This document shows, piece after piece, positions 11,458 to 22,973 of a stretch of DNA of 64,000 nucleotides. The position numbers and the translations under genes are program-made. The notes beneath the pieces are model-generated. The model was given only the letters and a program-made list of their open reading frames with translations. It made no database searches and was not told the origin of the DNA. Source of the stretch: Adineta ricciae (Eukaryota > Rotifera > Eurotatoria > Adinetida > Adinetidae); assembly GCA_905250025.1 (NCBI GenBank), contig CAJNOJ010000154.1, positions 62,001 through 126,000 of the forward strand. The letters are read 5' to 3'. The number at the start of each line of letters is the position of its first letter. The first letter of the stretch is position 1.

Positions 11458-14400
11458 ATGGACTTGGAGATGGAGACCGTTCAGCGTCCATGTGATGATC
11501 AAGATCATCCGACGGAAACAACTAACATCATACCAGCATCCGATATAATCGAAACAAGCCATCAAACTGATGATAATAATAAAGACACATATGTATTGGA
11601 AAATCAGGAAAAAGAACAGTGTGTATTATTTAATTATGTTTGGAATCTCTTGAGTATATACTATCCATAGGAAACACCTGCGTTCATGGATAGAATTCGG
11701 TATATTCGTCATCGTTTCTATGATTATCGGCGTATTAGTAGTGTGTTTCACTATACGAAAGTCAGGTACGTTCTTCATTCAGTTGTTACAAAACATTTTC
11801 CCGATATACTTGATTATGTTCTAGATGGTGCATGTCAATGGAATTTTCGATCAACAATCAAAAGTTCACTTATTCACAGTTCACACCCACAAGCACTAGC
11901 TGTCGGTGACTTTGATAATAATCAACAGATTGATCTGGTAGTGGCCAAGTCAGGTACAAACACAATTGTTGTTTTCCTTCTCGATATCAATGCAACTATC
12001 AACAGCCAACAAACATATTCCACAGGTGCACGTTCTCGACCATGTTCTCTTGCTGTTGCTGATTTCAATGAAGATGGTTATACAGATATTGCCGTGGCGA
12101 ATAATGGAACGAACAACATTGGAATATTCTTTAATAACCGAAATGGATCATTTCTCACTCAACAAACTCTCTCCACTGGTTCTTATCGACCATCGTTTAT
12201 CACTATTGCTGATTTTAACCATGATAATCATTCGGATATTGCGGTTGTCTATCATGGGACTGATAATATTGGTATTCATCTAGGAAATGGAAATGGAGTG
12301 TTTCAAAGTGTAACAGTCTACAGTACGGGCTACGATTCATTGCCATGTTCATTAGCAATTGGCGATTTGAATGATGATAATCAGTTGGACATCGTCGTGG
12401 CAAATTATGGTACTAACAATATTGGTATTTTCTTTGGAAATGCAAATGGATCATTTACAAGTCAACAGATGTACTCGACTTCATCGAATTCTCATCCAAC
12501 ATCAGTTGCGCTTGCAGATCTCAATCAAGATCGTCGACTAGATATTCTTGTGACACATTATGCCATTGGTACTATTGGAATGTTTGTCAATGAAGGAAAT
12601 GCGACTTTTGCAAAACAGATAATCCGTACATTGGATTCCAAGTCTCGTCCACAAGTGATTACAGTTGGAAATGTTGATTTGGATGAATATGTCGATGTCG
12701 TTGTTGTTGATTCAGAAAATGATCGAATCCATGTTCTTCGAGGATATGGAAATACAAGTTTTCATTCATTGACAACCTATGATTCGGTGAGTGGATCACA
12801 TCCATCATTTGCTGTGATTGTCGATATTGATAAAGATAATCAATCTGATCTGATNTTTGGATGAATATGTCGATGTCGTTGTTGTTGATTCAGAAAATGA
12901 TCGAATCCATGTTCTTCGAGGATATGGAAATACAAGTTTTCATTCATTGACAACCTATGATTCGGTGAGTGGATCACATCCATCATTTGCTGTGATTGTC
13001 GATATTGATAAAGATAATCAATCTGATCTGATTGTCACTAATTATGGTACTAACAATGTAGCGATATTATCTGGGTATTCGAGTGAGCCAGCTGTGAGAC
13101 AAACCCAGTATCTTATAGGACGAAGTTCTCGCCCATCATCAATTGTTGTTTCTGATTTCGATAAAGACGGTCACCTAGATGCAGCTGTGAATAACTTGAA
13201 CAAAGCTTATGTACTTCTTCTAAATAGTCTCGATAACACGAAGTTAACTGCTGGAGAATCGTATGGAACTGGAAATCAATCGAGTCCAAAATATATAAGC
13301 CTTGGCGATCTAAACAACGATGATCGAACGGATATGATAGTAGCTAATATAGGAAGTTCATCTGTTGGAATCTTTTTCAGTGACGAGAATGGAACATTTG
13401 CGCCTATGATATCTTACCCAACGGGTGTTGGGACTAAACCATGGTTTACTTCTATTGGCGATTTGAACAACGATTATTATTTAGATATTGTATCTGCAAA
13501 CACGGTTTCCAATGATATAACTATACTTATGAACGATGGCAACGGGAACTTCAGTAATAACATAAGATATTCGACTGGTATTAATTCGAAACCTCAATCA
13601 ATTACTACCGCATATCTGAATAATGACAACTATCTCGATATAATCTTCAGTGTGTCATTGAAGAATTCGCCAATCGGTGTTATCTTAGGTAATGGTAATG
13701 GTAGTTTTGGAGTCATGAGTACATATTCAGGTGTTTGCGACAGTTTTTCTATGACGATCGTTGTTGTCGATATAAATCAAGACAATTGTCTGGATGTGAT
13801 TATTACTTGTGAAGATGCTGGTACTGTACTTGTTTATCGTGGGATGTGTGACGGCACTTTCCAACCAGCTGTATCACTTGCAATCGGATCTGGTACATCT
13901 CCATACTATGTCATTGTTGTTGACTTGAATAATGATCAACATCTTGATATGGCCGTTACTTGTTTTCAAACAAGTGAGGTAGTCATTCTCTATGGTGACA
14001 CTACTGGAAATTTTATTTTGTCACGAAGATATTCAACGGGTGCTGGTTCAAACCCATGGGCTCTCACTGCTGTAGATCTCGACAACGATGATGATCCAGA
14101 ATACCTAGTCACCTATTGGGGCACCGGGTATCTGGCAGTTCTAACTGAATATTATGCTGCACAGTTTTCCAAACAAATTTCGTTCAGCACTGGATCTGCT
14201 CCACATCCCTATTCATTAGCAACTGCTGATTTCAACAACGACAATCAATCAGATGTGGTCATTGCCAATTCAAATACAGATGATATTAAGGTCATGTTTG
14301 GTCTCAATAATGGACTGTTTACTACTCCAATAACTTATTCGATTGGCATTCATAGTTCGCCACAATATGTTCTCACTAGTGACATAGACAAAGACAATCA

Positions 14401-16303
14401 CGTAGATATTGTCACCGTGAATTCAAAAGAAAACACGCTGAGTGTGATTATGAATTACGGCAATGGAACTTTTGCTGAACAGAAGAAGTATTCGACGGGA
14501 TCTGATTCATCACCGTCAAGTGTCGCTATGGGTGATCTTAACAATGATCAGCGAAACGATCTTGTTATTACAAATCAACAAGGTGATAATATTGGTATTT
14601 TTATTGGGTATGATTATACTTCGTTTCAAAGTCAAATAACATACTCCGCTGGAAATGCTCAAGGATTGAATGCTGTTACAGTTAGTGATTTCAATAACGA
14701 CACTAATGTAGATATCGCTGCAGTGTATCAGATGAATTATCAGTTGGGTATATTTCTTGGTGATGGAAATGGAAATTTCACTCTACTCGCACTCTATCCA
14801 ACAGGAGACAATTCAATTCCAAGGGGACTCGTTGTTGACGATTTTAATAAAGATAATAGTGCTGACATTGCCGTTGCTTACTTTGGAAGTAGTGCTATAG
14901 GAATCTTTATTGGATATGGTAATGGAAGTTTTTCTAATCAGGTTACAGTTTCGATAGGAACGAATACTGGTCCACGTAGTTTGGCTGTTGGAGATCTCAA
15001 CAACGACAATCAAACAGATATTGTTTCGATTAACGTGTATACTAATAGTATAAGTATTCTTATCGGAGACGGTACGGGCAATTTTACTCTTCTGGAAACA
15101 TATGCACTGGAAACTTTAGCAGACTTATATGGGCCAGTTATGGGTGATTTAAATGATGATGAACGAATCGATATCGTTATATGTAATTATTTTACTGATA
15201 CTGTGATCGTTTTTCTGGGATATGGTAACGGAAGTTTTCGTGACCATACTCTGTATTTAGTAGGCTATCGTTTCGGACCAGGCTCAATAGTGATCGGCGA
15301 CTTTAACAACGATAGTCGATTGGATATTGCTGTTGCCAATTATAATATCAATAGTGTTGGCATTCTTCTTGGGAAAGGAGATGGAACGTTAGGTGATTGC
15401 ACTACGTATTCGACAGGCGATGGTACTACACCCGTGAATCAAATTGTAGGTGACTTTAACAATGACAAAGTCTTAGATATTGCTGTCGCTAACTATGGAA
15501 CAGGCACAATTGTTATTCTATATGGTTACGGTGATGGCACGTTTTTATTGGGTATTCCCTACTCGACTGGCTCGGGATCTGGACCGGCCTGGATAGCTTC
15601 AGGTGACTTCAATAAGGATGGTCAACTAGACATTACTGTAGCTAATTCGAATGCAAACATCATCGGTATTTTCCTTGCATGTGGTCGTGAGCCATTTGCA
15701 AGTATAACAGAGTATTCAATCGGCGACGGATTACAACCAAAGTCTGTCGCTCTCTCCGATCTCGATCATGATGGTTGGCTAGATATTGTCATTGCCAACT
15801 ATGGTGCTAATAATATTGGAATTTTGATGGGACTAGGTGGCGCAACGTTCAGTCCGATGGTGACATACTCAACAGGCGTGGATTCTTCCCCCTACTCTCT
15901 TGCTATTGGTGACTTTAGTCGTGACAATCATTCAGATATCGTTGTTTCTAACTGGGAAAGTGATAACATTGCCATTTTCTATGGTAATGGTAATGGGACA
16001 TTTGTTCTTGCAGCATTCTATTCAACAGGTACTGGCTCTCAACCTTCCACAGTTACAATTGGTGATCTAAATGGTGACTATAACTTAGATGTCGTCGTAG
16101 CGAATTCAGGAACCAGCCATATCTTTATGTTATATGGATATGGGAATGGAACATTTGGAGACGAAGTGTCGTATCCACTAGGATACGAAAGTGCTCCATA
16201 TTCAGTAGCATTAACTGATTTAAACCAAGACAGAAAAATAGATATGGTTGTTGCCTGTTATGGCACGGACAATATCAATGCACTAGTTAAAGTGTGTACT
16301 TGA
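11458..16303 (+). CDS. Membrane-anchored giant FG-GAP/VCBS repeat protein (copy B)
   Basis: Exons 11458-11618, 11671-11765 and 11825 onward, with introns of 52 and 59 bp. The third exon crosses the N at 12855, where 177 bp are duplicated; dropping 12856-13032 gives one frame of 1518 aa. Residues 1-58 are acidic and cytosolic. A single transmembrane segment lies at about 61-82 (IEFGIFVIVSMIIGVLVVCF), revealed only after splicing, so this is a type II protein. The rest is roughly 25-30 repeats of about 50 residues, patterned YSTG-x-P-x-AxGDLNNDxxxD-I-V-NxGTNNIGI-GNGTF. The DxNxDxxxD stretch is the calcium-binding loop of FG-GAP/VCBS beta-propeller blades, as in integrin alpha chains. Many N-x-S/T sites fit an extracellular location. 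Adhesion or scaffolding is inferred. Confidence 0.85.
12855..12855. other. Contig join (single N) with 177-bp unmerged overlap
   Basis: Bases 12678-12854 recur without difference as 12856-13032. Dropping one copy keeps the FG-GAP frame intact (4557 coding bases in total, divisible by 3). Confidence 0.95.
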
Positions 16304-16374
16304 TTATTTATTTCATTTATTTTGAATCCACTACAATCGTGTTTTTTGTGCAAAAAAGATCTTGATAAAAGCTA

Positions 16375-17388
16375 TCATGAATACATAATCGTGTGGATGA
16401 CAGTGCCATTAATGACTAAAATTTCTATTGGATTATTGCGTTCGTCATATTGAACGAAGGGATAAGCATCAGTCAGATCACTACAGTTACGCTTCACATA
16501 GGGTTGCCCTTTTTCTTTGCGATGATCATACCAGTGACTATTACACTGCGTTAGAACATCAAAACCAAAGATAAATTGTGGCCCATGAGGCGCCGGCAAC
16601 CATAAACTACCAAGTGGACGCATAATCAGAGGGAAAACATGTTCGATTCGCATATTTACACCGGGATCATTCGCATACCAAAGATGTGTCTTATTAGTTA
16701 AATAGAAAAATATATCAACGAACGGAAAGGACCAAATATCTTGAATTGCAAATGGTTTGTATTGAAAGAATACTTTTGCATAAGGTGTATTATTACGTGG
16801 ATATTCTAGTAAATGATATTGGATAACCGTGTCTTTGTATTGTTCGAGGGCGTGAAGAAAACTCAGTTGATCTTCGATTGGCATCATTATGTCGACATCA
16901 TCATCCCAAGGAATAATGTCATGATGTCGCCACGAGCCCAGTAAAGTTCCGTCGGCTATTGCAAATGTTAGACCATGCTCACGACAGATTCGGTCGATAA
17001 ACATTAGAAGGCTCATGGCTATGTAATGCTCACATGGAGTAAATCGGCGGGCAAGAAGAGGTGATGATTTCCAGTTCGAATAACGATAGGGCAAACGATG
17101 AGTTCGTTGGTTTATTATGGAAGGCGAGCGAAATGTTGGTGAAGATGGAATGTGTTTTTCGGCATCGAAATGAAATTGTAAGTCTTGACACCAGATCCAA
17201 AGATGATCATTAGTCGTAGTATTCGATGAGGTCTCTAGTGGTGAAGATAATATGAGCACAGGAACTGGTGGAGAGAGAACACATTGATTTGTTCTGACAT
17301 AAGTTTTAATTAGAAGAATAACAATGGCCAGAGAAATCAGTTGGAAAATATAAGAAAGTCGACGAAATTTTCGAAGATACAGAGCCAT
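16375..17388 (-). CDS. LicD-family transferase, type II membrane protein (copy B)
   Basis: Single exon, 337 aa from the ATG at 17388. An N-terminal signal anchor lies at about residues 10-30 (IFQLISLAIVILLI). The core signature AIADGTLLGSWRHHDIIPWDDDVDIMM is that of the LicD/fukutin-related nucleotidyltransferase fold: a G-T-LLG loop followed by an acidic W-DDD-D metal site. PFVDIFFY downstream would give a further acidic residue. Family members transfer phosphocholine or ribitol-phosphate to glycans; the acceptor here is unknown. Golgi lumen location is inferred from the anchor and N-glycosylation sites. It is transcribed away from the LicD-like gene at 17589 and converges on the FG-GAP gene, whose stop is only about 70 bp away. 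Confidence 0.85.
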   Translation of the reverse strand: MALYLRKFRRLSYIFQLISLAIVILLIKTYVRTNQCVLSPPVPVLILSSPLETSSNTTTNDHLWIWCQDLQFHFDAEKHIPSSPTFRSPSIINQRTHRLPYRYSNWKSSPLLARRFTPCEHYIAMSLLMFIDRICREHGLTFAIADGTLLGSWRHHDIIPWDDDVDIMMPIEDQLSFLHALEQYKDTVIQYHLLEYPRNNTPYAKVFFQYKPFAIQDIWSFPFVDIFFYLTNKTHLWYANDPGVNMRIEHVFPLIMRPLGSLWLPAPHGPQFIFGFDVLTQCNSHWYDHRKEKGQPYVKRNCSDLTDAYPFVQYDERNNPIEILVINGTVIHTIMYS

Positions 17389-17588
17389 TGGGATCACGTT
17401 TGCTTGTCACGATCAAAGTATATGAAAATTACAATCTTTCTCGAAGAATACAGAGAGGAGTGTGCGTTTGTATTTACTTTACATAACTTGGCTTCTCTCC
17501 AATCTAGTAAAGAAAAAAAGATTGAATTCTTTTTGTCTGGTACTGTTTTATAAGAACGTATACAGTAGAGTGAATGATTTCGTGAAGA
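17389..17588. promoter_or_regulatory. Shared head-to-head promoter region (copy B)
   Basis: About 200 bp separates the start codons of two divergent LicD-like genes, so both promoters must lie here. The arrangement and much of the sequence are kept in block C (27510-27709). No specific factor site can be named. Confidence 0.5.
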
Positions 17589-18413
17589 ATGAAAATATTC
17601 CGTATGATTATTCAACATCTCTCAACTTCCCTCATCAAATTACTTTGCTGCGTATCGATTCTTTCGTTCATTTCCGGTATTCTATTTTGTAATAATCGTT
17701 CCCTTTTTCTTGAAATTGAATCGACTAATCAAAGCCGTCGTCTAGTCGAAACTGCTTTACTAGATATTCCCGCATGTACTTCAGCAGATCGAGTTCGCCA
17801 ACGCGCTCTTCTTGCCACTCTTCAGACATGGGCGCGTTTAGCGAGATATTTTCACGTTCAGTATTGGATTACTTTTGGTACGCTGGTGGGCTATGTTCAA
17901 AGACGAACGCTCTTACCACATGATCAAGATATTGATATTCTAATTATGGGACAAGATACAAGTCAACTCGTACAAATAGCTTTGAATCTGTCTTTTCAGA
18001 ATTTCTCGTGGCTTGACTCAAATATGTACAAACTGGTAATACATCCACAGTGGTATATAGTTAACTGGGAAAATCGATCTTATTTTCCATCGCAAAGCAT
18101 CAACTTCAAAGCACCTAATGCAAGATTCATTCATCGAGAAAGAAATGTTTTTGTTGATATTTGGCTTATGTATGATTATCATCCCGAACAGTCAAATCAT
18201 TTGACTGATAGTACGTCGATGCTTACTGGTATTGGTCTAGACTATAAATGGGTATCGTCTCCGAAATTTTGGAGTTTTCCCTTACGTCCATGTGATCTTA
18301 GTGGAATAAGAGTGTGGTGTCCAGGTGAACCTGAAGAAATCGTTTGTGCAACATATGGAAGAGAAGCTTTGTATAAATCAGATACTAAATGTATTAATGG
18401 TTCGTGGGTGTAA
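17589..18413 (+). CDS. LicD-like transferase, second type (copy B)
   Basis: Single exon, 274 aa. An N-terminal membrane anchor (LIKLLCCVSILSFISGILF) lies at about residues 15-33. The catalytic-looking motif YWITFGTLVGYVQRRTLLPHDQDIDILI matches the LicD/fukutin-related layout, but with H-DQDID in place of the usual WDDDVD. NVFVDIW supplies a later acidic residue. Six cysteines cluster near the C-terminus. It is clearly a different paralogue from the divergently transcribed neighbour, sharing only the fold motif. Likely a luminal Golgi glycan-modifying enzyme; donor and acceptor unknown. Confidence 0.8.
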   Translation: MKIFRMIIQHLSTSLIKLLCCVSILSFISGILFCNNRSLFLEIESTNQSRRLVETALLDIPACTSADRVRQRALLATLQTWARLARYFHVQYWITFGTLVGYVQRRTLLPHDQDIDILIMGQDTSQLVQIALNLSFQNFSWLDSNMYKLVIHPQWYIVNWENRSYFPSQSINFKAPNARFIHRERNVFVDIWLMYDYHPEQSNHLTDSTSMLTGIGLDYKWVSSPKFWSFPLRPCDLSGIRVWCPGEPEEIVCATYGREALYKSDTKCINGSWV

Positions 18414-18509
18414 ATTTTTTTTTGTATTTATAATGCGCAAAGAATACAAAGAAAGTGCCGCTTCAGAATTGAAAAGTCGAAAAAGAATGTGTTTTGAACG
18501 CCAAGTCCA

Positions 18510-21300
18510 TCACGATGTTTGAGTTGATGCTCTAGGTAACTTAGTTACCGTAACGTTTTTATCCACATTTGTGCTGTTACGCGCTGATAGTGACGCCGTA
18601 TTGATCGAGGCTTTTGTTGATATTGGTGTTGCTCTAATCACTTTAGTGACACTGACGGAACTAGTGTTTGATCGTCGTGGTTGATCATTATTCGATTTTG
18701 TATTAGCTGATGCGCTTGTTGATGGTTTACTTTGTGGGGCAGATGCGTCTTTCTTCACTTTAGTCACAGTAACCGACGACCGTTGGCCATTTTTAAGCGG
18801 CCCTTCTATGTCGGAAGTTCTCTTTGCCACTGTATTATTGAGTTGAGTTTCGTTGATGTCTTTTCCCGTAGGTGAAATTCTCTCCAATGATATTCGATTC
18901 GAATTCGTATTGCTGGATAGGCGGAATGAATTAAACGAAGTCGACGAATCTAAATTCGATCGTTAGGGCACTCCAAATATGTCTATTATTCTTACTGTTC
19001 GATAGTAAATGCTGCATCATTCTTTCTTCTTTTTGATTTGATCGTTTTCGTCTATGCCATCTTGCACAGGCACCCCTGCAAGATGGATAATTAGAAGTTT
19101 AGCAAGTTGAAGTTTTTTACAAAAACGTGTTTCACTGGAAACTTACGACAGCCAACAGTATAAACAACAGCAGCAGCATACACTCAAGAGAAGAGCTAAC
19201 AACGATAAACCCACGATCAACGCCCAGTCGATATTTTGACCTAATTTTACACAACTGTGCTGTATAGTTTATTAGGGTTATTATCGGATTTACCTGAAGC
19301 TTTCTTTGTTGTTGTTGCTGTTGTGACGGTTGTTCTAGAAATAGAAAAAAATCAGAAGGATATGTTTCTATGATTTGATGTATTGAAATTTGCTAAAACT
19401 CCTAAATGATCATACGTAGTCGTCGACGTTGACGTTGCCGTGGTTGTTGTTGTTGTTGATGTCGAAGTTGTTTCACTTGTAGACGTTGTTTCTGTCGTTG
19501 TAGTAGTCGGTTCAGGTGTTGTAGTTGTTTCACTTGTCGATGTTGTTTCTGTCGTTGTGGTAGTCGGTTCAGGTGTTGTAGTTGTTTCGCTTGTCGATGT
19601 TGTTTTTGTTGTTGTAGTAGTTGATGACGATGTTGAAGTCGTTGTTGTACAAGCAAGTCCTGTTTGAACGTTGAATGTGACGCAGTATTCATCTGATTGA
19701 ACTCGTTCGCTGTTTTTTATAGAAAAAAAATTTGTTGAGAATAAAATAGAAATGTAATCAAAAAGACCTGGTGAAAGCAGTGACACAAAGTTCTTGGAGT
19801 CCCATTTGGCTTGATTGTGGTGTCCAAGTGAGAGTGGCATAGACATATCGACCATCAGATGACGAAATCAATGAGCCTACTGTCATACCTGAAATGGACT
19901 TCGTCGTAACAACATCGGTTATATTCGAATCGTCTGGATTGCATGAGTTATTAACGTATAACTTGAAAGTAACAGGAACATTTACTTGCACATCAAGACA
20001 ATCCGCTAAAGGACTAAACGTGGGTAAAAATGAACATGTTGGCGTGGGAAGGACATAAATTAAAAATTGAACCGGCACTGAACTCATTGACTGATTGCTT
20101 GTTGAGTTAATAAAATCCTCAATCTACAAAGAAGAGTTTATATGTTAGACGAAATGGATATTGACTGTTCCTAACCTGAACAGCGACTCCGTACCAAGCA
20201 CCAGCGACAAGTCCTGTAAAACTAATTGTGCAATTCGAAAGGGTCGTACCATTCGGTGTACTCGATGGATGACAGATTCCACCACATTCATCAATTGCTT
20301 CACGAGTGGGAAATGACGAGGTTGATTTTTTAGTTCCAGCTGTTTCGGTTGTACTTGAGTCTGATATTGTTGTACCAGCTGTAGGTCCTGTATGTGTTGT
20401 ACCGGGTGTAGGCCCCGTAGGTGTTGTACCGGGTGTAGGCCCCGTAGGTGTTGTACCGGGTGTAGGCCCCGTAGGTGTTGTACCGGGTGTAGGCCCCGTA
20501 GGTGTTGTACCGGGTGTAGGCCCTGTAGGTGTTGTACCGGGTGTCGATCCTGTAGGCACTCTTTTCACTCGGTGAAGAATATAGTCTCTCTCATTATAGC
20601 CGAGATTTTCGTATACGTCATGTGCGGAACGGTGATTAGTTGTTTCGCCATACTCATAAGATCGTTTCTTACGATATCCTTGTGTAAAAGTTGACCAACG
20701 ACAGCGTACATCATCACCGCTATTAGCATCCGACACAGGAATATTGATAAGTGTTGTTTGATTGACGATAACGTATTGCGGAGAAACAATAGTCGTTACA
20801 GGTGGTGTATTAATACTACCATCAGGCCGTCGTCTTAAATCAATCGCGCATAAAATTGACCAATCAAGACCACCAACAACTGGATAATTCAAAGCACGCC
20901 AAGCTGATCCTTGATAAGCAAGGGAGAAAGACGCGTTTGCCAATAGAGTTATATTGACTGAGCGTTGACTTGTCATCATACCCAGCGATGCACTCGACGA
21001 TGTACAATCAGTTAGAATATCAATCGGATGAGCAGAATATCCACCATCTGTTGTGCAATCCGCAACACAAGTTAAATTATCATTAAATCCACTACGTCCA
21101 CTTGTACTGATCGGTACATTCGTTGTGCAGGTTATGGTTGGATAACTCCATGAATAGGATTGCGTAATTGTAATAGCAACGGAACTCGAATTATCATATG
21201 GATTCACCGGTGCCCAAGTTATCGTTCCACCATTGAAATGAATACTATGGATCATGGAGAATAACGTCGAGAGAATGGTAACGACAATAACAGCCGGCAT
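18510..21300 (-). CDS. Thr-rich mucin-like type I membrane protein, 7 exons (copy B)
   Basis: Minus-strand exons 21300-20176, 20123-19768, 19709-19416, 19334-19294, 19240-19147, 19075-18996 and 18949-18510, all with GT-AG introns of 46-81 bp; phases agree and the product is 809 aa. The ATG at 21300 starts a signal peptide (MPAVIVVTILSTLFSMIHS). The ectodomain has many Cys and N-glycosylation sites and a basic KKRSYEY...RVKR stretch that could be cut by furin. Next come seven 9-residue TGPTPGTTP-type repeats, a second Cys-rich domain, and a Thr/Ser/Pro stalk (about 494-600). One transmembrane helix follows (ALIVGLSLLALLLSV, then five Cys), then a Ser/Thr-rich tail of about 170 residues. A 41-base microexon encodes the last of the stalk. 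Role unknown; a surface or cuticle-associated mucin is inferred. Confidence 0.8.
19430..19660 (-). repeat. Thr/Glu/Pro stalk repeats (copy B)
   Basis: Coding tandem repeat of a 19-residue (57-bp) unit, STSETTTTPEPTTTTTETT, about two full units with Thr-only flanks. It forms the likely O-glycosylated stalk of the membrane protein. The reverse strand reads as a Val-rich open frame, which is only a shadow. Confidence 0.75.
20366..20560 (-). repeat. 27-bp coding minisatellite (copy B)
   Basis: About seven tandem 27-bp units encoding TGPTPGTTP variants. Four central units are almost identical at DNA level. The terminal unit (plus-strand low end) carries CCAGCTGTAGGTCCTGTA, which matches the unit type that dominates block C. 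Confidence 0.9.
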
Positions 21301-22752
21301 TTCGTCGATTTGTAAGAGGAGTGCGTCGCACAACGAAAATTAAATAGTATCACATAAACATACATATAGAAGAAATAAAAATAGAAATTACGTGCGACTA
21401 TACGGCACTTTGTGTGCGTCTTTCTCATTTTCTCAAATGACTACCTGAAACGAAGTATTATTTACAATGAAAGTAACTAATGCATCACCTGGGAAAACAA
21501 ACATTCATATTTCAATTTTGAGACTTACTCAGATTATTCCTGAAAGTAATCAGCTTTATACTGATTCTTTTTTTGCATACAGAATTCGTTGTTTGTTAAA
21601 CAACAAAGGAAATACAGTGTAGAATAGACAATAGACGCAAATGAATTTGCACTTTGTAAATAATAATACTTGATGGTTCAATAGGTGTTCGACTGCACCA
21701 TCATTTTGACCGTCTTATCGTTCTCCACAAATGGTCCTATTCACTTCGTTGCGTTGCAATTGTTCACTGCACAAAAATGAAGGTACTCAATAAGTTCAAC
21801 GTCTGTCATGAAAAGTCTGTTCGTGCTGCATCACATGATTGCTACGATCAATAGTCTGCGATTTCATTAAACAGATGCGCGAAGCCATAATGTTTATAAA
21901 ATATAGGTGTGTGCTTCTGTCTGCTAGTGGCACACTCACTGACTACTTTAACATTCATGAAAAATAACTACGGTTCATTGATTGTTGTTGTAAATATAGA
22001 AGATTAATTTTGCATATGCCGACAGCGTAGGAACTAGAAGATTGTGTCTAGTCGTACAATCAATAAAATCACGAAGTGCCACTGAGCTCTGAACGATCCA
22101 CTATTTTTGTCCAAGGAAGAATCTTCGAGACAAGATCTTGAAATAAAATCCTTGTTTTAAGAAGATACACAGAGAAGTCCTATTAATTTGTTTATCCTTG
22201 CCATTTTTCTTGTGAGATGTTTATGCGAAATGCAAAAGCATCAACATACAAAAAGCAAATATTCGCAACAACAAAGAAACACGTGAAACATGTTGATGAA
22301 TTTCAACACTGTGTTTATTCGTTCCTATATTTAGAGTGGAGAAGAATAGGACTCCATAAAATAACGCAATGAATGAAAGAGTAAATGCATGTTAAAATAT
22401 TCTTGTCTAACTAATAACAAATAGAATGTTGCGCTGAATAGCCCCTCATTTCCTTGTGTTCGGATCTAGCGTACAGGTTCAAATATGAACAGAGAAAGCA
22501 TTACGAAAGAGATAGGTAGTTGCCGATATAGCATCTATCAGATTTCTTCTACGTCTACTCGGCACCGGAGGTAGTACAATCGGTTTGGATTAATAATTAA
22601 ACGTGTCGTTGTTCAATCCTATATGGATTTGATGCCAAAATGGTCATACAAAGTTCATTCATATTCAATCATCAGCGATGACAGATATAGAGTTGACAGA
22701 GATTCCCTTTTGTCGCAACCTAAATCTAAATCAGGCATTCGCTAAAGAGAAG
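21301..22752. other. Non-coding end of block B
   Basis: About 1.45 kb upstream of the membrane-protein gene, alignable with 31477-32940 at roughly 90 % by eye with many small indels. Open frames present in one copy are broken in the other, so no protein gene is supported. The promoter of the membrane-protein gene should lie near 21301-21500. Confidence 0.6.
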
Positions 22753-22973
22753 TGTTAGGGCGACATCACGTCGTCCTGCTCTCTCTTCATCAGATTCTTT
22801 CTCGCCTTGGTCCTCGTTCGTGTATATGTACACCGTTTTCTGTATTAAACAGTAGTTAGAGAATAAACTCGGACGAAGATCGTCCACACTACCATCTCCC
22901 GTCTTTCTCTCTAACAATTGGCGACCCTGGACAAAAACAAAGAAAACAAAAGACACGCCGCCGACATATGTAC
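22753..22973 (+). mobile_element. LTR retrotransposon 5' end: LTR plus primer-binding region, cut by contig end
   Basis: A 164-bp LTR (22753-22916) begins TGTTAG and ends CTAACA, a perfect 6-bp inverted terminus, with an AATAAA near 22862. It is followed after two bases by TGGCGACCCTGGAC, positioned like a tRNA primer-binding site. Only 57 bp of internal sequence remain before the N at 22974, so gag/pol and the second LTR are not in the window. Block C has the uninterrupted target (about 32930-32945), which fixes the insertion point after AGAAG. The family (Ty3, BEL or other) cannot be assigned without pol. Confidence 0.8.

Larger units (their letters stand above)
12856..22752. repeat. Duplicated block, copy B
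   Basis: About 9.9 kb matching 22975-32950 in the same order and orientation: FG-GAP 3' part, LicD-like (minus), LicD-like (plus), Thr-rich membrane protein (minus), about 1.4 kb non-coding. Identity is roughly 95 % in coding regions, judged by eye, with small indels in introns and spacers. All splice sites are conserved. The copy ends at an LTR insertion. Confidence 0.9.

Noticed and set aside
11619..11670. Reading the exon at 11458 straight through to a stop as a 70-residue protein
   Set aside because: A GT-AG intron at 11619-11670 joins it in phase to a transmembrane exon and then to the FG-GAP exon.
19440..19667. Val-rich open frame on the plus strand across the Thr-rich stalk (and its equivalent at 29586-29813)
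   Set aside because: It is the antisense shadow of the Thr-rich stalk; the minus-strand frame fits a seven-exon gene with consistent phases.
20392..20694. Cys/Arg-rich plus-strand open frame over the 27-bp minisatellite (also 30517-30870)
   Set aside because: Antisense reading of the PT-rich repeats; such patterns arise from any short tandem repeat.
22726..22956. Minus-strand open frame of 76 codons
   Set aside because: It lies within the LTR and primer-binding region and has no coding features.
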